Positions 26,319 through 34,666 of a stretch of 64,000 nucleotides of DNA are shown in pieces (position 1 is the first letter of the stretch; every line of letters starts with the position of its first letter). The position numbers were made by a program, and so were the translations under genes. The DNA is taken from positions 62,001-126,000 of the forward strand of contig NZ_JARVSM010000006.1 in assembly GCF_030209175.1 (NCBI RefSeq), written 5' to 3'. The stretch comes from Pseudomonas sp. efr-133-TYG-5 (GTDB taxonomy: Bacteria > Pseudomonadota > Gammaproteobacteria > Pseudomonadales > Pseudomonadaceae). The notes beneath the pieces were generated by a model. That model was not told the origin of the DNA. It searched no databases and saw only the letters and a list, made by a program, of their open reading frames with translations.

Positions 26319-27308
26319 ATGTCGATCGAAGTGCGTAACGTCAGCAAGAATTTCAACGCGTTCAAGGCGCTGGACAACATCAGCCTGGACATCCACAGCG
26401 GCGAGCTGGTGGCGCTGCTCGGCCCGTCGGGCTGCGGCAAGACCACCCTGCTGCGCATCATTGCCGGTCTGGAAACCCCGGATAACGGCAATATCGTCTT
26501 CCACGGCGAAGACGTCTCCGGCCACGACGTGCGTGATCGCAATGTCGGTTTCGTGTTCCAGCACTACGCCCTGTTCCGCCACATGACGGTGTTCGACAAC
26601 GTCGCGTTCGGCCTGCGCATGAAGCCGAAAAACCAGCGGCCGAGCGAAAGCCAGATCGCGACCAAGGTGCATGAGCTGCTGAACATGGTGCAGCTGGACT
26701 GGCTGTCGGATCGTTATCCGGAACAGTTGTCCGGTGGCCAGCGTCAGCGTATCGCCCTGGCTCGCGCTCTGGCGGTGGAGCCCAAGGTGTTGCTGCTCGA
26801 CGAGCCGTTCGGCGCCCTCGACGCCAAGGTGCGTAAAGAGCTGCGCCGCTGGCTGGCGCGCCTGCACGAAGACATCAACCTGACTTCGGTGTTCGTCACC
26901 CACGACCAGGAAGAGGCGATGGAAGTCGCCGACCGCATCGTGGTGATGAACAAAGGCGTGATCGAACAGATCGGCTCACCGGGCGACGTCTATGAAAATC
27001 CGGCCAGTGATTTCGTCTATCACTTCCTCGGCGATTCCAACCGCCTGCACCTGGGCGATGACCACCATGTGCTGTTCCGTCCGCACGAAGTGTCGCTGTC
27101 GCGGCATGAGCTGGAGGATCACCACGCCGCCGAAGTCCGCGATATCCGGCCGCTGGGCGCGACCACCCGGGTGACGTTGAAGGTGGAAGGCCAGACGGAC
27201 CTGATCGAGGCCGAAGTGGTCAAGGATCACGACAGCCTGACCGGTCTGGCCAAGGGCGAGACGCTGTTCTTCAAACCGAAGGTCTGGCAGAAAGTCGCCA
27301 GCCTTTGA
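26319..27308 (+). CDS. cysA: Sulfate/thiosulfate ABC transporter ATPase CysA
   Basis: 329 residues. Walker A is GPSGCGKT at 35-42. The signature LSGGQRQRIALARAL is at about 133-147, Walker B LLLDEPFGALD follows, and the switch His lies in VFVTHDQEEAM. A regulatory C-terminal domain (TOBE-like) covers about 235-329. It powers sulfate import. It is the last gene of oscA-sbp-cysTWA, and an inverted-repeat element follows immediately. Confidence 0.96.
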   Translation: MSIEVRNVSKNFNAFKALDNISLDIHSGELVALLGPSGCGKTTLLRIIAGLETPDNGNIVFHGEDVSGHDVRDRNVGFVFQHYALFRHMTVFDNVAFGLRMKPKNQRPSESQIATKVHELLNMVQLDWLSDRYPEQLSGGQRQRIALARALAVEPKVLLLDEPFGALDAKVRKELRRWLARLHEDINLTSVFVTHDQEEAMEVADRIVVMNKGVIEQIGSPGDVYENPASDFVYHFLGDSNRLHLGDDHHVLFRPHEVSLSRHELEDHHAAEVRDIRPLGATTRVTLKVEGQTDLIEAEVVKDHDSLTGLAKGETLFFKPKVWQKVASL

Positions 27309-27310
27309 CC

Positions 27311-27412
27311 GATCGTTCCCACGCTCGGCGTGGGAATGCATCCCGTGACGCTTCGCGTCACAGTGGCCGCGCAGCGTGCATGGCGGCGTTCCCACGCCGA
27401 GCGTGGGAACGC
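27311..27412. repeat. Inverted repeat pair of the GTTCCCACGC type after cysA
   Basis: GTTCCCACGCTCGGCGTGGGAA and its inverted partner GTTCCCACGCCGAGCGTGGGAA bracket a GTGACGCTTCGCGTCAC hairpin. The same composite appears at 58138-58238, so it is a dispersed family. It lies between two converging genes. Confidence 0.85.
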
Positions 27413-27425
27413 GCGGGGTTGAAGT

Positions 27426-27950
27426 CTAGATTGCCGCGCGATTCGGATTGACCCGCACCGCGCCTGCGCGCGCCTCGATCTGCTCTTTCAGCTCATGGCG
27501 CATGCCGAGCAGGAACGCTACCTCGGCCACGACAAACAACGGCCCGACAATCAACCCGCTGACATCGTCGACAAACGCCGGTTTGCGTCCTTCATAGTGG
27601 TGGCCGACGAACTGGATCACCCAGCCGATCACAAACATGGCCAGGCCGCTGCTGAGCCAGACCATCGTGCTCTGTTGCGCCAAGACATGCCCGGCCCACA
27701 CCGACAGCGCCATCAGCACCGTCATCAGCACGCCGAGTTTCACTTCCAGGCGCAGGTAGAACCACGCCGAAGCCAGCGCCAGCAGCACCGCCGGCGAAAG
27801 CCACAGTCCGCCCAGCGCCCACTCGGGCCGCGACAGCAGCACGGCCACCGCCACCACGATCAGCGGGATGCCGATAAAGTGGCTGGCGATATTGCGTGGG
27901 TCACGGTGATACGCGGCGTATTGACTCAAATGATCGACGAGGCTTTTCAT
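27426..27950 (-). CDS. DUF962 / Mpo1-like membrane protein
   Basis: 174 residues and about four membrane segments. The N-terminal H15-RD-x-x-N pattern (YHRDPRNIASHFIGIP) and the later QFVGHHYEGRKPAF are the conserved histidine blocks of DUF962. The yeast member Mpo1 is an Fe(II) dioxygenase that shortens 2-hydroxy fatty acids, and the histidines here would support the same chemistry. AGGAGG lies about 8 bases before the start. It is a single gene, with a Crp/Fnr regulator starting 85 bases away on the other strand. Confidence 0.85.
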   Translation of the reverse strand: MKSLVDHLSQYAAYHRDPRNIASHFIGIPLIVVAVAVLLSRPEWALGGLWLSPAVLLALASAWFYLRLEVKLGVLMTVLMALSVWAGHVLAQQSTMVWLSSGLAMFVIGWVIQFVGHHYEGRKPAFVDDVSGLIVGPLFVVAEVAFLLGMRHELKEQIEARAGAVRVNPNRAAI

Positions 27951-28035
27951 TGTTGTTCCTCCTGTAGGGTGATCGCATCATGCCCCGGGACTACGCTTGG
28001 CGCTGTCAGGCAGACGACAATCTTCAGGAGAGTGC

Positions 28036-28719
28036 ATGGAAAAGGTCTGGCGGGAACGCCTGCTGAGCGGCCAGTGGTTCAGCCATTTGCCGCTGTCCTT
28101 TCAGGATAGTCTGCTGGCGGCGGCCCGTGAGCGGCGGCTGCTGGCGGGGCAGCGGTTGTTCCAGCGCGGCGATGCGCCGTGTGGGTTGTACGCGGTGCTC
28201 GACGGCGCGATCCGCATCAGCGCGGTGAGCGAGCAAGGCAAGGAAGCGTTGCTGAGCCTGGTGGAAGCGCCGCACTGGTTCGGCGAGATCTGCCTGTTCG
28301 ACGGCCAGCCACGCACCCACGACGCCTATGCCGTCGGGCCGTGTACCTTGCTCAACATCCCGCAGGCGACCTTGCTCAGGGTGCTCGACGAACAGCCGCA
28401 GTACTGGCGGCATCTGGCGTTGTTGATGAGCCACAAACTGCGCCTGGCTTTCATCAACCTCGAACAGCTGAGCCTGCTGCCCGCGCCGGCGCGCCTGGCC
28501 CATCGCCTGCTGATGATCGCCGAGGGCTACGGCGAACTCGATTCGCCGCGGCGGGTGTTGCACCTGCCCCAGGAGCAGCTGGCGTCGATGCTGTCGCTGT
28601 CGCGCCAGACCACCAACCAGATCCTCAAGGATCTGCAGGGGCAGGGGATTATCGGCCTCGGCTACGGCGAAATCGAAATCCTCGACGCCGAGCGTTTGCG
28701 GGCTCTCGCCATAATTTGA
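28036..28719 (+). CDS. Crp/Fnr-family transcriptional regulator
   Basis: 227 residues. A cyclic-nucleotide-binding fold (about 20-135; GLYAVLDGAIRI, FGEICLFDG) is joined by a dimer helix to a winged helix-turn-helix (about 155-215; QEQLASMLSLSRQTTNQILKDL). The phosphate-binding cassette of true cAMP binders (GExAL followed by Arg) is only partly kept, and there is no Fnr cysteine cluster, so the ligand is unclear. CAGGAGAG lies before the ATG at 28036. It is divergent from the DUF962 gene, a possible target. Confidence 0.9.
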   Translation: MEKVWRERLLSGQWFSHLPLSFQDSLLAAARERRLLAGQRLFQRGDAPCGLYAVLDGAIRISAVSEQGKEALLSLVEAPHWFGEICLFDGQPRTHDAYAVGPCTLLNIPQATLLRVLDEQPQYWRHLALLMSHKLRLAFINLEQLSLLPAPARLAHRLLMIAEGYGELDSPRRVLHLPQEQLASMLSLSRQTTNQILKDLQGQGIIGLGYGEIEILDAERLRALAII

Positions 28720-28737
28720 CGGGCACCTGAGATCCCC

Positions 28738-28827
28738 TGTGGGAGCGAGCCTGCTCGCGAATGCGGTAGGTCATTCAACGGTGATGTCGACTTAACCGAC
28801 GCCTTCACGAGCAGGCTCGCTCCCACA
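28738..28827. repeat. REP pair (REPIN)
   Basis: TGTGGGAGCGAGCCTGCTCG and its inverted partner lie about 50 bases apart, between the convergent Crp/Fnr gene and the HIU hydrolase gene. It probably also ends both transcripts. Confidence 0.85.
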
Positions 28828-28845
28828 TTTTTGATCTGTGTTGAT

Positions 28846-29256
28846 TCAGGAACCGCGATAGGTCGAGAAACCGTAAGGGCTGAGCAGCAACGGAATGTGG
28901 TAGTGCTGATCGGTCTGCTTGACCTGGAAAATCACCGGGATTTCCGGGAAGAACGTCTCGTGGCCGGTCTTCTCGAAGTATTCGCCGGTCTTGAACACCA
29001 CGCGGTATTCGCCGGCCTCGAAAGTCTGTTTCGCCGGGAACAGTTCGGCGATGCGTCCCTGTTCATTGGTGGTGCCCTGGGCCAGTGATTGCCAGGCGCT
29101 GCCGACGTGTTTTTCCAGGGTCACGTTGACACCCGGGGATGGCAGGCCGTTTTCCAGGTTGAGCACGTGCACGCTCAGGGGGTTGCCGGCCGCCAGGGCC
29201 AGGCTGGAAAACGCGCTCAGGCCGAGTGCGGCGAACGTCATGCGCAGAGTCGTCAT
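28846..29256 (-). CDS. hiuH: Periplasmic 5-hydroxyisourate hydrolase (transthyretin-like)
   Basis: 136 residues with a signal peptide ending LALA at about 20-23. The mature part is a transthyretin-related fold with the HIU hydrolase signatures: LSVHVLNLENGLP near its start, GRIAELF in the middle, HYHIPLLLSPYGFSTYRGS at the end. The C-terminal YRGS tail is diagnostic. It converts 5-hydroxyisourate to OHCU in urate breakdown. The secreted form beside an HprRS/CusRS-like two-component system matches the E. coli hiuH-hprRS arrangement, where it is linked to oxidative and copper stress. AAGGAGTT precedes the ATG. Confidence 0.9.
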   Translation of the reverse strand: MTTLRMTFAALGLSAFSSLALAAGNPLSVHVLNLENGLPSPGVNVTLEKHVGSAWQSLAQGTTNEQGRIAELFPAKQTFEAGEYRVVFKTGEYFEKTGHETFFPEIPVIFQVKQTDQHYHIPLLLSPYGFSTYRGS

Positions 29257-29267
29257 GGTGGAACTCC

Positions 29268-29753
29268 TTAAGGGTTACGGGTGAGGGTCAGGCCAGCCTT
29301 CGCGGCGGCTTTACCGGCACAGTTTTCGTCCTGCTCGCCGCCGCCGGAACCGGCCACGCCCATGGCGCCGACCAGTTCGGAACCGGCGAACAACGGGATA
29401 CCGCCGCCGAGCAGAAGCAATTCGTCGAGGGTGTTGAGGTTGGCGGTTTCCGGGTTGCTGCGGGCGCGTTCGGCGAACAGCCGGGTCGCGGTCTTGGTCG
29501 ACAGCGCGGTGTAGGCCTTGCGCTGGCTGGCGACGGTGTTGTGCGGGCCGATGCCATCGCCGCGCAGCGTCACCAGCAGGTTGCCGCCGCGGTCGAGCAC
29601 CGACACCGTGGCGGTGCAGTTGGCCAATGCCGTGTCGGCCAGCAGGCGTGCGGTCTTCAGGTCGAGATCCGCGTGGCGCGGCAGTTCCGGGCTGGCGACA
29701 GCGACACCGCCGAGACCGATGGCCAGGCTCGCAACGAGGTATTTGAGGGTCAT
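29268..29753 (-). CDS. Secreted GlcG/HbpS-like (DUF336) protein
   Basis: 161 residues with a signal peptide ending VAVA at about 16-20. The body is the DUF336 fold (ADTALANCTATVSVLDRGGNLL, then GGGIPLFAGSELVGAMGVAGSGGGEQDE). HbpS members bind haem and help sense redox stress. GlcG members have unclear roles. GGAG lies 9 bases upstream of the ATG. It is the first gene of a minus-strand pair with hiuH (11-base gap) and is divergent from the two-component genes, with the operator-like palindrome between. Haem binding is inferred from family only. Confidence 0.85.
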   Translation of the reverse strand: MTLKYLVASLAIGLGGVAVASPELPRHADLDLKTARLLADTALANCTATVSVLDRGGNLLVTLRGDGIGPHNTVASQRKAYTALSTKTATRLFAERARSNPETANLNTLDELLLLGGGIPLFAGSELVGAMGVAGSGGGEQDENCAGKAAAKAGLTLTRNP

Positions 29754-29819
29754 GGACAGGCTCCGTAAGCGAAGGTCGTCACCTTAGCCGGCGGTCCTCG
29801 TCAGAACCCCGTCAAACGG

Positions 29820-29835
29820 ATTACAAGTTTGTAAT
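29820..29835. promoter_or_regulatory. HprR/CusR-type operator palindrome
   Basis: ATTACAA-GT-TTGTAAT is a perfect 7-2-7 palindrome, 54 bases before the response-regulator gene and 66 bases before the DUF336-hiuH pair. It has the form known for the E. coli HprR/CusR box (CATTACAA-N2-TTGTAATG), and one regulator could control both directions from it. Confidence 0.75.
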
Positions 29836-29889
29836 GGGCAATACAGCCCAAGGCGCCTAGCCTGTGTGCCTGAACAATCGAGGTGTGCC

Positions 29890-30570
29890 ATGCGTTTGCT
29901 GGTCGTGGAAGATGAAGCGAAAACGGCGAATTTTCTCGCCAAGGGCCTGGGCGAGTCGGGATTCGCCGTGGACGTGGCGCTCAATGGCCTGGACGGGCGC
30001 TATTTCATTGAGCAGCAGGAGTACGACCTGATCATCCTCGACGTGATGTTGCCGGGCCTCAATGGCTGGCAGCTGCTGCAGTTGATCCGCCAGCGCGGCG
30101 CCACGCCGGTGTTGTTCCTTACCGCCAAGGATGCCATCGAAGACCGCGTGCGCGGTCTCGAACTGGGTGCCGACGATTACCTGCTCAAACCCTTCGCGTT
30201 CGCCGAGTTGCTCGCGCGGGTGCGCACGTTGTTGCGGCGTGGGCCGCTGCGCGAGGCGGAGTCGTACAGCATCGCTGACCTGGAGATCGATGTGCTGCGC
30301 CGCCGGGTCAGCCGCGGTGGCCAGCGCATTGCCCTGACCAACAAGGAATTCGCCCTGCTGCACCTGCTCGCCAGCCGTCAGGGCGAAGTGCTGTCGCGGA
30401 CGTTGATCGCCTCGCAGGTGTGGAACCTGAATTTCGACAGCGACACCAACATGGTCGAAGTCGCGGTGCGGCGCCTGCGCTCCAAGGTCGATGACCCGTA
30501 CATGCCGAAGCTTATCCACACGGTGCGCGGTGTCGGTTATCAACTGGAAGCGCCCGACGATGCGCTCTAG
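29890..30570 (+). CDS. hprR: OmpR-family response regulator, HprR/CusR-like
   Basis: 226 residues. The receiver domain has Asp51 (LIILDVMLPGLNG), the acidic pocket VVEDE, and Lys in LLKPF. The C-terminal winged helix (about 125-222) has LTNKEFALLHLL and NMVEVAVRRLRSKVD. This is the heavy-metal/H2O2 group (CusR, CopR, HprR). The start at 29890 has GAGGTG upstream. The kinase gene overlaps its end by 11 bases. The divergent hiuH gene and the palindrome favour the HprR-type role, although copper sensing is equally possible, and the symbol is given on that basis. Confidence 0.85.
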   Translation: MRLLVVEDEAKTANFLAKGLGESGFAVDVALNGLDGRYFIEQQEYDLIILDVMLPGLNGWQLLQLIRQRGATPVLFLTAKDAIEDRVRGLELGADDYLLKPFAFAELLARVRTLLRRGPLREAESYSIADLEIDVLRRRVSRGGQRIALTNKEFALLHLLASRQGEVLSRTLIASQVWNLNFDSDTNMVEVAVRRLRSKVDDPYMPKLIHTVRGVGYQLEAPDDAL

Positions 30571-31945
30571 GTCGATCGCCTGGCGCCTGGCGCTGGCGTT
30601 CGCCGTGGTCTGCGCGTTGGTGCTCAGTGCGATTGGCGTGTTTCTCTACCGCTCGCTCGCGTCCGAGATCGCCTACCGGGATGATCTGGCGCTGCTCGGT
30701 CGACTGGAACAGGTGCGCGCCCTGCTCGCCGACAGCGACAGCCTCGGCGCCTTGCAGGCGCGCCCACGGCTGTACCAGAACATGCTCGGCAACCTCGACA
30801 GCCTGTTGCTGGTGCGGCGTGCCGATGGCTCGAACGTGATCGCGATCAACCCGCGCCAGCGCGAGCTGCCGCCATTGCACGCCATCGCGCGCGAGAAAAC
30901 GCCGCAGCGTCACGACGTGCTGACCTGGCAGGCGCCGGACGGTGCCGAACTGGCGCTGTTGTCCGGTGCAGCCCAAGGGCCGAACGGCGAGCCGCTGACG
31001 GTGGTTGCCGGCAAGGTGCTGACCGAACGTGAGCAGATGCTCGCCAGTTATCGCTTGCGCCTGTACCTGGCCGTCGGGCTTGGCGCGCTGCTGGCGTTCG
31101 CGCTGGGGCTGGTCCTGCTGCGCCGTGGCCTGCAACCGCTGCGGCAATTGAGCGAGGCGGTTCGCGGTATTGATCTGCGCAGCCTTGATCAACGTTTGTC
31201 GGCGAGCGGTACGCCGGCAGAGTTGCTCGAACCGGTGCAGGCGCTCAACGGCATGCTCGCGCGGCTGGACGACAGCGTGCAGCGGTTGTCGCAGTTCTCT
31301 GCCGATCTGGCCCACGAGATCCGCACGCCGTTGCACACCTTGCTCGCCAGCAACGGCCAGGCACTCAATCACCCGCGCAGCACGGCGGAGTATCAGGAGC
31401 TCCTGGCGTCGAACATGGAAGAGTTCGAACGCCTCAAGCGCATGGCCGAGAACCTGATGTTCCTTGCTCGCGCCGAACAGGCGGAGCGGGCGCTCGACTT
31501 GCAAACGCTGGATCTGCACAGCGTCGGCAGCGAGCTGTGCGATTACTTCGAAGCGCTGGCCGACGACCGCGACATCCGCCTGGACAACGCCCTGCACGGC
31601 GCCTTGCACGCCGACCAGCAATTGCTGCAGCGAGCCCTCGGCAACCTGCTGGCCAACGCCGTGCGCCACGCCGACCCCGGCACCACGATCAGCCTGCGCC
31701 GCTGCGATGAAGCGCGCGTCTGCTGGTTGCAGGTGCACAACCACGGCCCGGCCATCGCCGCCGAATACCTGGGCAAACTGTTCGACCGCTTCTACCGCGT
31801 CGACCCGTCCCGCGCTGAACCGGGAGATTCCGGCGGACTGGGCCTGGCGATCGTGCAGTCGATCATGCAGCTGCATGGCGGGCAGGTGCGAGTGAGCAGT
31901 GATGCCAGTGGCACTGTGTTTGAACTGGGTTTCGAGGCGATCTGA
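30560..31945 (+). CDS. hprS: Sensor histidine kinase, HprS/CusS-like
   Basis: 461 residues. Two membrane segments (about 9-30 and 167-187) bracket a periplasmic sensor of about 135 residues. HAMP follows, then HisKA with His252 (FSADLAHEIRTPLH), then HATPase with the N-box (GNLLANAVRHADP) and G-box (GDSGGLGLAIVQSIMQLHGG). It matches the heavy-metal sensor kinase family (CusS, IrlS). The ATG at 30560 overlaps the regulator stop. Its last 142 bases are duplicated downstream (31804 onward), but this copy is intact. Confidence 0.9.
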   Translation: MRSRSIAWRLALAFAVVCALVLSAIGVFLYRSLASEIAYRDDLALLGRLEQVRALLADSDSLGALQARPRLYQNMLGNLDSLLLVRRADGSNVIAINPRQRELPPLHAIAREKTPQRHDVLTWQAPDGAELALLSGAAQGPNGEPLTVVAGKVLTEREQMLASYRLRLYLAVGLGALLAFALGLVLLRRGLQPLRQLSEAVRGIDLRSLDQRLSASGTPAELLEPVQALNGMLARLDDSVQRLSQFSADLAHEIRTPLHTLLASNGQALNHPRSTAEYQELLASNMEEFERLKRMAENLMFLARAEQAERALDLQTLDLHSVGSELCDYFEALADDRDIRLDNALHGALHADQQLLQRALGNLLANAVRHADPGTTISLRRCDEARVCWLQVHNHGPAIAAEYLGKLFDRFYRVDPSRAEPGDSGGLGLAIVQSIMQLHGGQVRVSSDASGTVFELGFEAI

Positions 31946-31953
31946 CTGACGCC

Positions 31954-32043
31954 TTCGCGGGCAAGCCCGCTCCCACAGGTTTTTTGGGTGTACATGAGTT
32001 TCGGGTACGGCGCGGGCACTGTGGGAGCGGGCTCGCCCGCGAA
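31954..32043. repeat. REP pair within duplication copy 1
   Basis: GCGGGCAAGCCCGCTCCCAC and its inverted partner GTGGGAGCGGGCTCGCCCGC lie downstream of the intact kinase gene. The sequence is the gcgGGCaaGCCcgc branch of the REP family. Confidence 0.8.
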
Positions 32044-32087
32044 CAGGCTATGAGGTTCAGCACACATTCCGGATCAATCAGCGCAAC

Positions 32088-32227
32088 CCCGTCCCGCGCT
32101 GAACCGGGCGATGGGCGGACTGGGCCTGGCGATCGTGCAGTCGATCATGCAGCTGCATGGCGGGCGGGTGCGGGTGAGCAGTGATGCCAGTCGAACTGTG
32201 TTTGAACTGGGTTTCGAGGCGATCTGA
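32088..32227 (+). pseudogene. Duplicated C-terminal fragment of the histidine kinase
   Basis: The fragment repeats the last 46 codons or so of the kinase gene, starting in the G-box region. It has no start codon, and a 2-base deletion breaks the frame just before the glycine motif. It is a remnant of the tandem duplication and should not make a product. Confidence 0.88.
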
Positions 32228-32235
32228 CTGACGCC

Positions 32236-32325
32236 TTCGTCGGCAAGCCTGCTCCCACAGGTTTATCGGGCGTACATGAGTTTCGGGTACGGCGCGGACA
32301 CTGTGGGAGCGGGCTTGCCCGCGAA
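32236..32325. repeat. REP pair within duplication copy 2
   Basis: This is the second copy of the REP pair seen at 31954-32043, with a few substitutions in both arms. It lies between the kinase fragment and the end of the AraC gene. Confidence 0.8.
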
Positions 32326-32359
32326 GAGGCCATGAGATTCAGCACACCTTCCGGATCAA

Positions 32360-33364
32360 TCAGCGCAACTGATCGCGAAACTGCCCCGGGGTCATGCCCG
32401 TCCAGCGCTTGAAAGCGCGGCTGAAGCTGCTGGTGTCGGCGAAGCCGAGCAGGTAGCTGATTTCGCTCAGCGAGCATTGCGGGTCGCGCAGGTGCAGCAG
32501 CGCGAGGTTCTCGCGGCTTTCGTTGAGCAGGGTATCGAAGCGGCAACCTTCGTCGGCCAAATGGCGTTGCAGGCTGCGCAGGCTCAGGTGCAAGGCCTGG
32601 GCGATGCGTTCGGCGCTGGGCTCACCTTCGGGCAGCTGTTCTTCGATGGCGTCGCGGACCTTGCGCTCCCAGGTCAGCGGTTGCAGCTGCGCGAGGGTGC
32701 GCTTGAGCACGGCTTCGTTGTGTTCGGCCAGTTCCGGGTTGGCGTCGTCGAGGTGGCTGTCGAAGTCGATCAGGGCGAATTCCAGGCGATCTTCGTCGGA
32801 CGCGAAGTGCACCGGCGCGCGAAACACTTTGTGCCAGGGCTGTGCGTCGGCGGGTTCCGGGCGACGCAGGTACACCGCCAGCGGTGCGTAATCGCGACCC
32901 AGGCGATTGCGGCAGGTGCGCACGTAGATGGCGGCGAACGCATCGATGGCCTCGAAGGCCGGCGCCGGATTGCCGGCCGGAATGTTCAGGCGGAACAGGT
33001 AACGGTCGTCACCGCGCTGCAACTGCAGCTCCAGCGCATCGCTGACCACCGGGTGATAACGCACGATGCGCTCGAACACTTCGCGCAGACTGCCGCTGGC
33101 CACCAGGGCATAACCGAGCGCGTGAAACGTGGTCGGGCTGACGAAGCGCGACACGCGCAGGCCAATCGCCGGATCCCCGCTGACCTGCACCGCGATCTGC
33201 CACAACCGGGTGGTGCCCGACAGCGGATAGCGGGCGTTCGGGTCGTCCATCAGCTGCGGATCGAGCCCGGCCTGCTGGCACAGGGCAGTGCTGTCCAGCC
33301 CCAGCGCATCGAGTTGCTTGCGCAGGGCACGGGTCCAGCTGGCGAGGGAGGTCGGTTCCTTCAT
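32360..33364 (-). CDS. AraC-family regulator with arabinose-binding-like N-domain (OruR/ArgR-like)
   Basis: 334 residues. The N-terminal part (about 20-200) is the Arabinose_bd domain of the OruR type. The C-terminal 100 residues hold two helix-turn-helices (ERIAQALHLSLRSLQRHL; LSEISYLLGFADTSSFSRAFKRWTG). Such regulators respond to small molecules. It is divergent from a membrane desaturase gene 100 bases away, a probable target. The last 10 bases of its coding sequence are part of the tandem duplication, and the gene itself is complete. Confidence 0.9.
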   Translation of the reverse strand: MKEPTSLASWTRALRKQLDALGLDSTALCQQAGLDPQLMDDPNARYPLSGTTRLWQIAVQVSGDPAIGLRVSRFVSPTTFHALGYALVASGSLREVFERIVRYHPVVSDALELQLQRGDDRYLFRLNIPAGNPAPAFEAIDAFAAIYVRTCRNRLGRDYAPLAVYLRRPEPADAQPWHKVFRAPVHFASDEDRLEFALIDFDSHLDDANPELAEHNEAVLKRTLAQLQPLTWERKVRDAIEEQLPEGEPSAERIAQALHLSLRSLQRHLADEGCRFDTLLNESRENLALLHLRDPQCSLSEISYLLGFADTSSFSRAFKRWTGMTPGQFRDQLR

Positions 33365-33464
33365 GCTGATTGGCGCTTCCGGTCAACAGGTTGGCGTTCT
33401 CGGCTACCGTGTTCCGCCCCTGCGCAGGGCAGGATGCGAACATCGATAACCAGAGGATGGAAGC

Positions 33465-34538
33465 ATGGACCGTACTTCTGCAAGTCCCCAGCGACACAAT
33501 GCTGCCCAGCGATCAGCGCACATTCGCGAAGTGGTGCTGGCCAAAGGCGTCGAACTGCGTGAGCGCTACCCGATTCTGCGGCATCAGGACGCTTTGGGCG
33601 CGGGGATTCTGGCCTTCGCCTTGGCCGGGATGATCGCTTCGGCGGCGCTGTACATCACGGGACACCTGGCCTGGTGGGTGTGCCTGCTGCTCAACGCGTT
33701 TTTCGCCTCGCTGACCCATGAGCTCGAGCACGACCTGATTCACAGCATGTACTTCCGCAAGCAGCGCGTGCCGCACAACCTGATGATGGGCCTGGTGTGG
33801 CTGGCACGGCCGAGCACGATCAATCCGTGGATTCGCCGCCACCTGCACCTCAATCACCACAAGGTCTCCGGCACCGAAACCGACATGGAAGAACGCGCGA
33901 TCACCAATGGCGAGCCGTGGGGGTTTGCCCGGCTGCTGATGGTCGGCGACAACGTCATGTCGGCGTTCATCCGCATGCTGCGGGCCAAGACCTGGGCGCA
34001 CAAGTTCAGCATCATCAAGCGCTCGCTGAAGGTCTACGCACCGCTGGCGCTGGTGCATTGGGGCGCGTGGTACGTGTTTCTCGGCTTCCACGCGGCGAAT
34101 GGCGTGGCTTACCTCATGGGCTCGCCGATTGAATGGTCGGCGACCACGCTGGCGGTGATGCAGGTGATCGACATCGCGGCGGTGGTCATCATCGGCCCGA
34201 ACGTGTTGCGCACGTTCTGCCTGCACTTCATCAGCTCGAACATGCATTACTACGGCGATGTCGAGCCGGGCAACGTGCTGCAGCAGTGCCAGGTGCTGAA
34301 CCCGTGGTGGCTGTGGCCGTTGCAGGCGTTCTGCTTCAACTTCGGCAGCAGCCATGGCATCCATCACTTCGTGGTGAAGGAGCCGTTCTACATCCGCCAG
34401 CTGACCGTGCCGGTGGCGCATAAAGTCATGCGCGAGATGGGCGTGCGCTTCAACGATTTCGGTACGTTCGGGCGGGCGAACCGGTTTGTGCGCAAGGATC
34501 AGGTGGTGCAGGAAGAGGTACGCACTGCCCGGGCTTGA
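33465..34538 (+). CDS. Membrane di-iron fatty acid desaturase / hydroxylase family protein
   Basis: 357 residues. Histidine boxes are visible as HELEHD at about 85-90, HLHLNHH at about 126-132, and SSHGIHH at about 290-296, between hydrophobic segments. This is the FA_desaturase superfamily, which includes lipid desaturases and alkane or carotenoid hydroxylases. It is distinct from the acyl desaturase at 19607. Possible substrates are lipids or other hydrophobic chains. It is divergently paired with the AraC regulator and lies directly upstream of a REP element. Confidence 0.85.
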   Translation: MDRTSASPQRHNAAQRSAHIREVVLAKGVELRERYPILRHQDALGAGILAFALAGMIASAALYITGHLAWWVCLLLNAFFASLTHELEHDLIHSMYFRKQRVPHNLMMGLVWLARPSTINPWIRRHLHLNHHKVSGTETDMEERAITNGEPWGFARLLMVGDNVMSAFIRMLRAKTWAHKFSIIKRSLKVYAPLALVHWGAWYVFLGFHAANGVAYLMGSPIEWSATTLAVMQVIDIAAVVIIGPNVLRTFCLHFISSNMHYYGDVEPGNVLQQCQVLNPWWLWPLQAFCFNFGSSHGIHHFVVKEPFYIRQLTVPVAHKVMREMGVRFNDFGTFGRANRFVRKDQVVQEEVRTARA

Positions 34539-34555
34539 GGGGAGGGTTGAGGGCC

Positions 34556-34648
34556 TCTTCGCTGGCAAGCCAGCTCCCACAGGTTCTGCGTCATTCAAAG
34601 AATTTGTGAACGACATTGAGTCTTGTGGGAGCTGGCTTGCCAGCGATA
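34556..34648. repeat. REP pair, CTGGCAAGCCAG branch
   Basis: GCTGGCAAGCCAGCTCCCAC and its inverted partner GTGGGAGCTGGCTTGCCAGC lie between the convergent desaturase and atsA genes. This CTGG sub-type differs from the GCGAGC sub-type used elsewhere in the window. Confidence 0.8.
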
Positions 34649-34666
34649 GCGGTAGATCAGACACCC

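Larger units (their letters stand above)
31804..32369. repeat. 284-bp tandem duplication spanning the kinase 3' end
   Basis: Copy 1 is 31804-32087 and copy 2 is 32088-32369. They are about 93% identical by eye, with some 18 substitutions and a 2-base deletion in copy 2. Each runs from inside the kinase G-box (CCCGTCCCGCGCTGAACCGG) through its stop and a REP pair to TCAGCGCAAC, the last bases of the convergent AraC gene. So the duplicated unit once ran from one gene end to the other. Confidence 0.9.

Noticed and set aside
25506..26903. 465-codon minus-strand frame opposite cysW and cysA
   Set aside because: It spans two genes on the other strand and has shadow composition.
31984..32184. 66-codon plus-strand frame inside the tandem duplication
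   Set aside because: It runs through the REP pair and out-of-frame kinase sequence and has no ribosome site.
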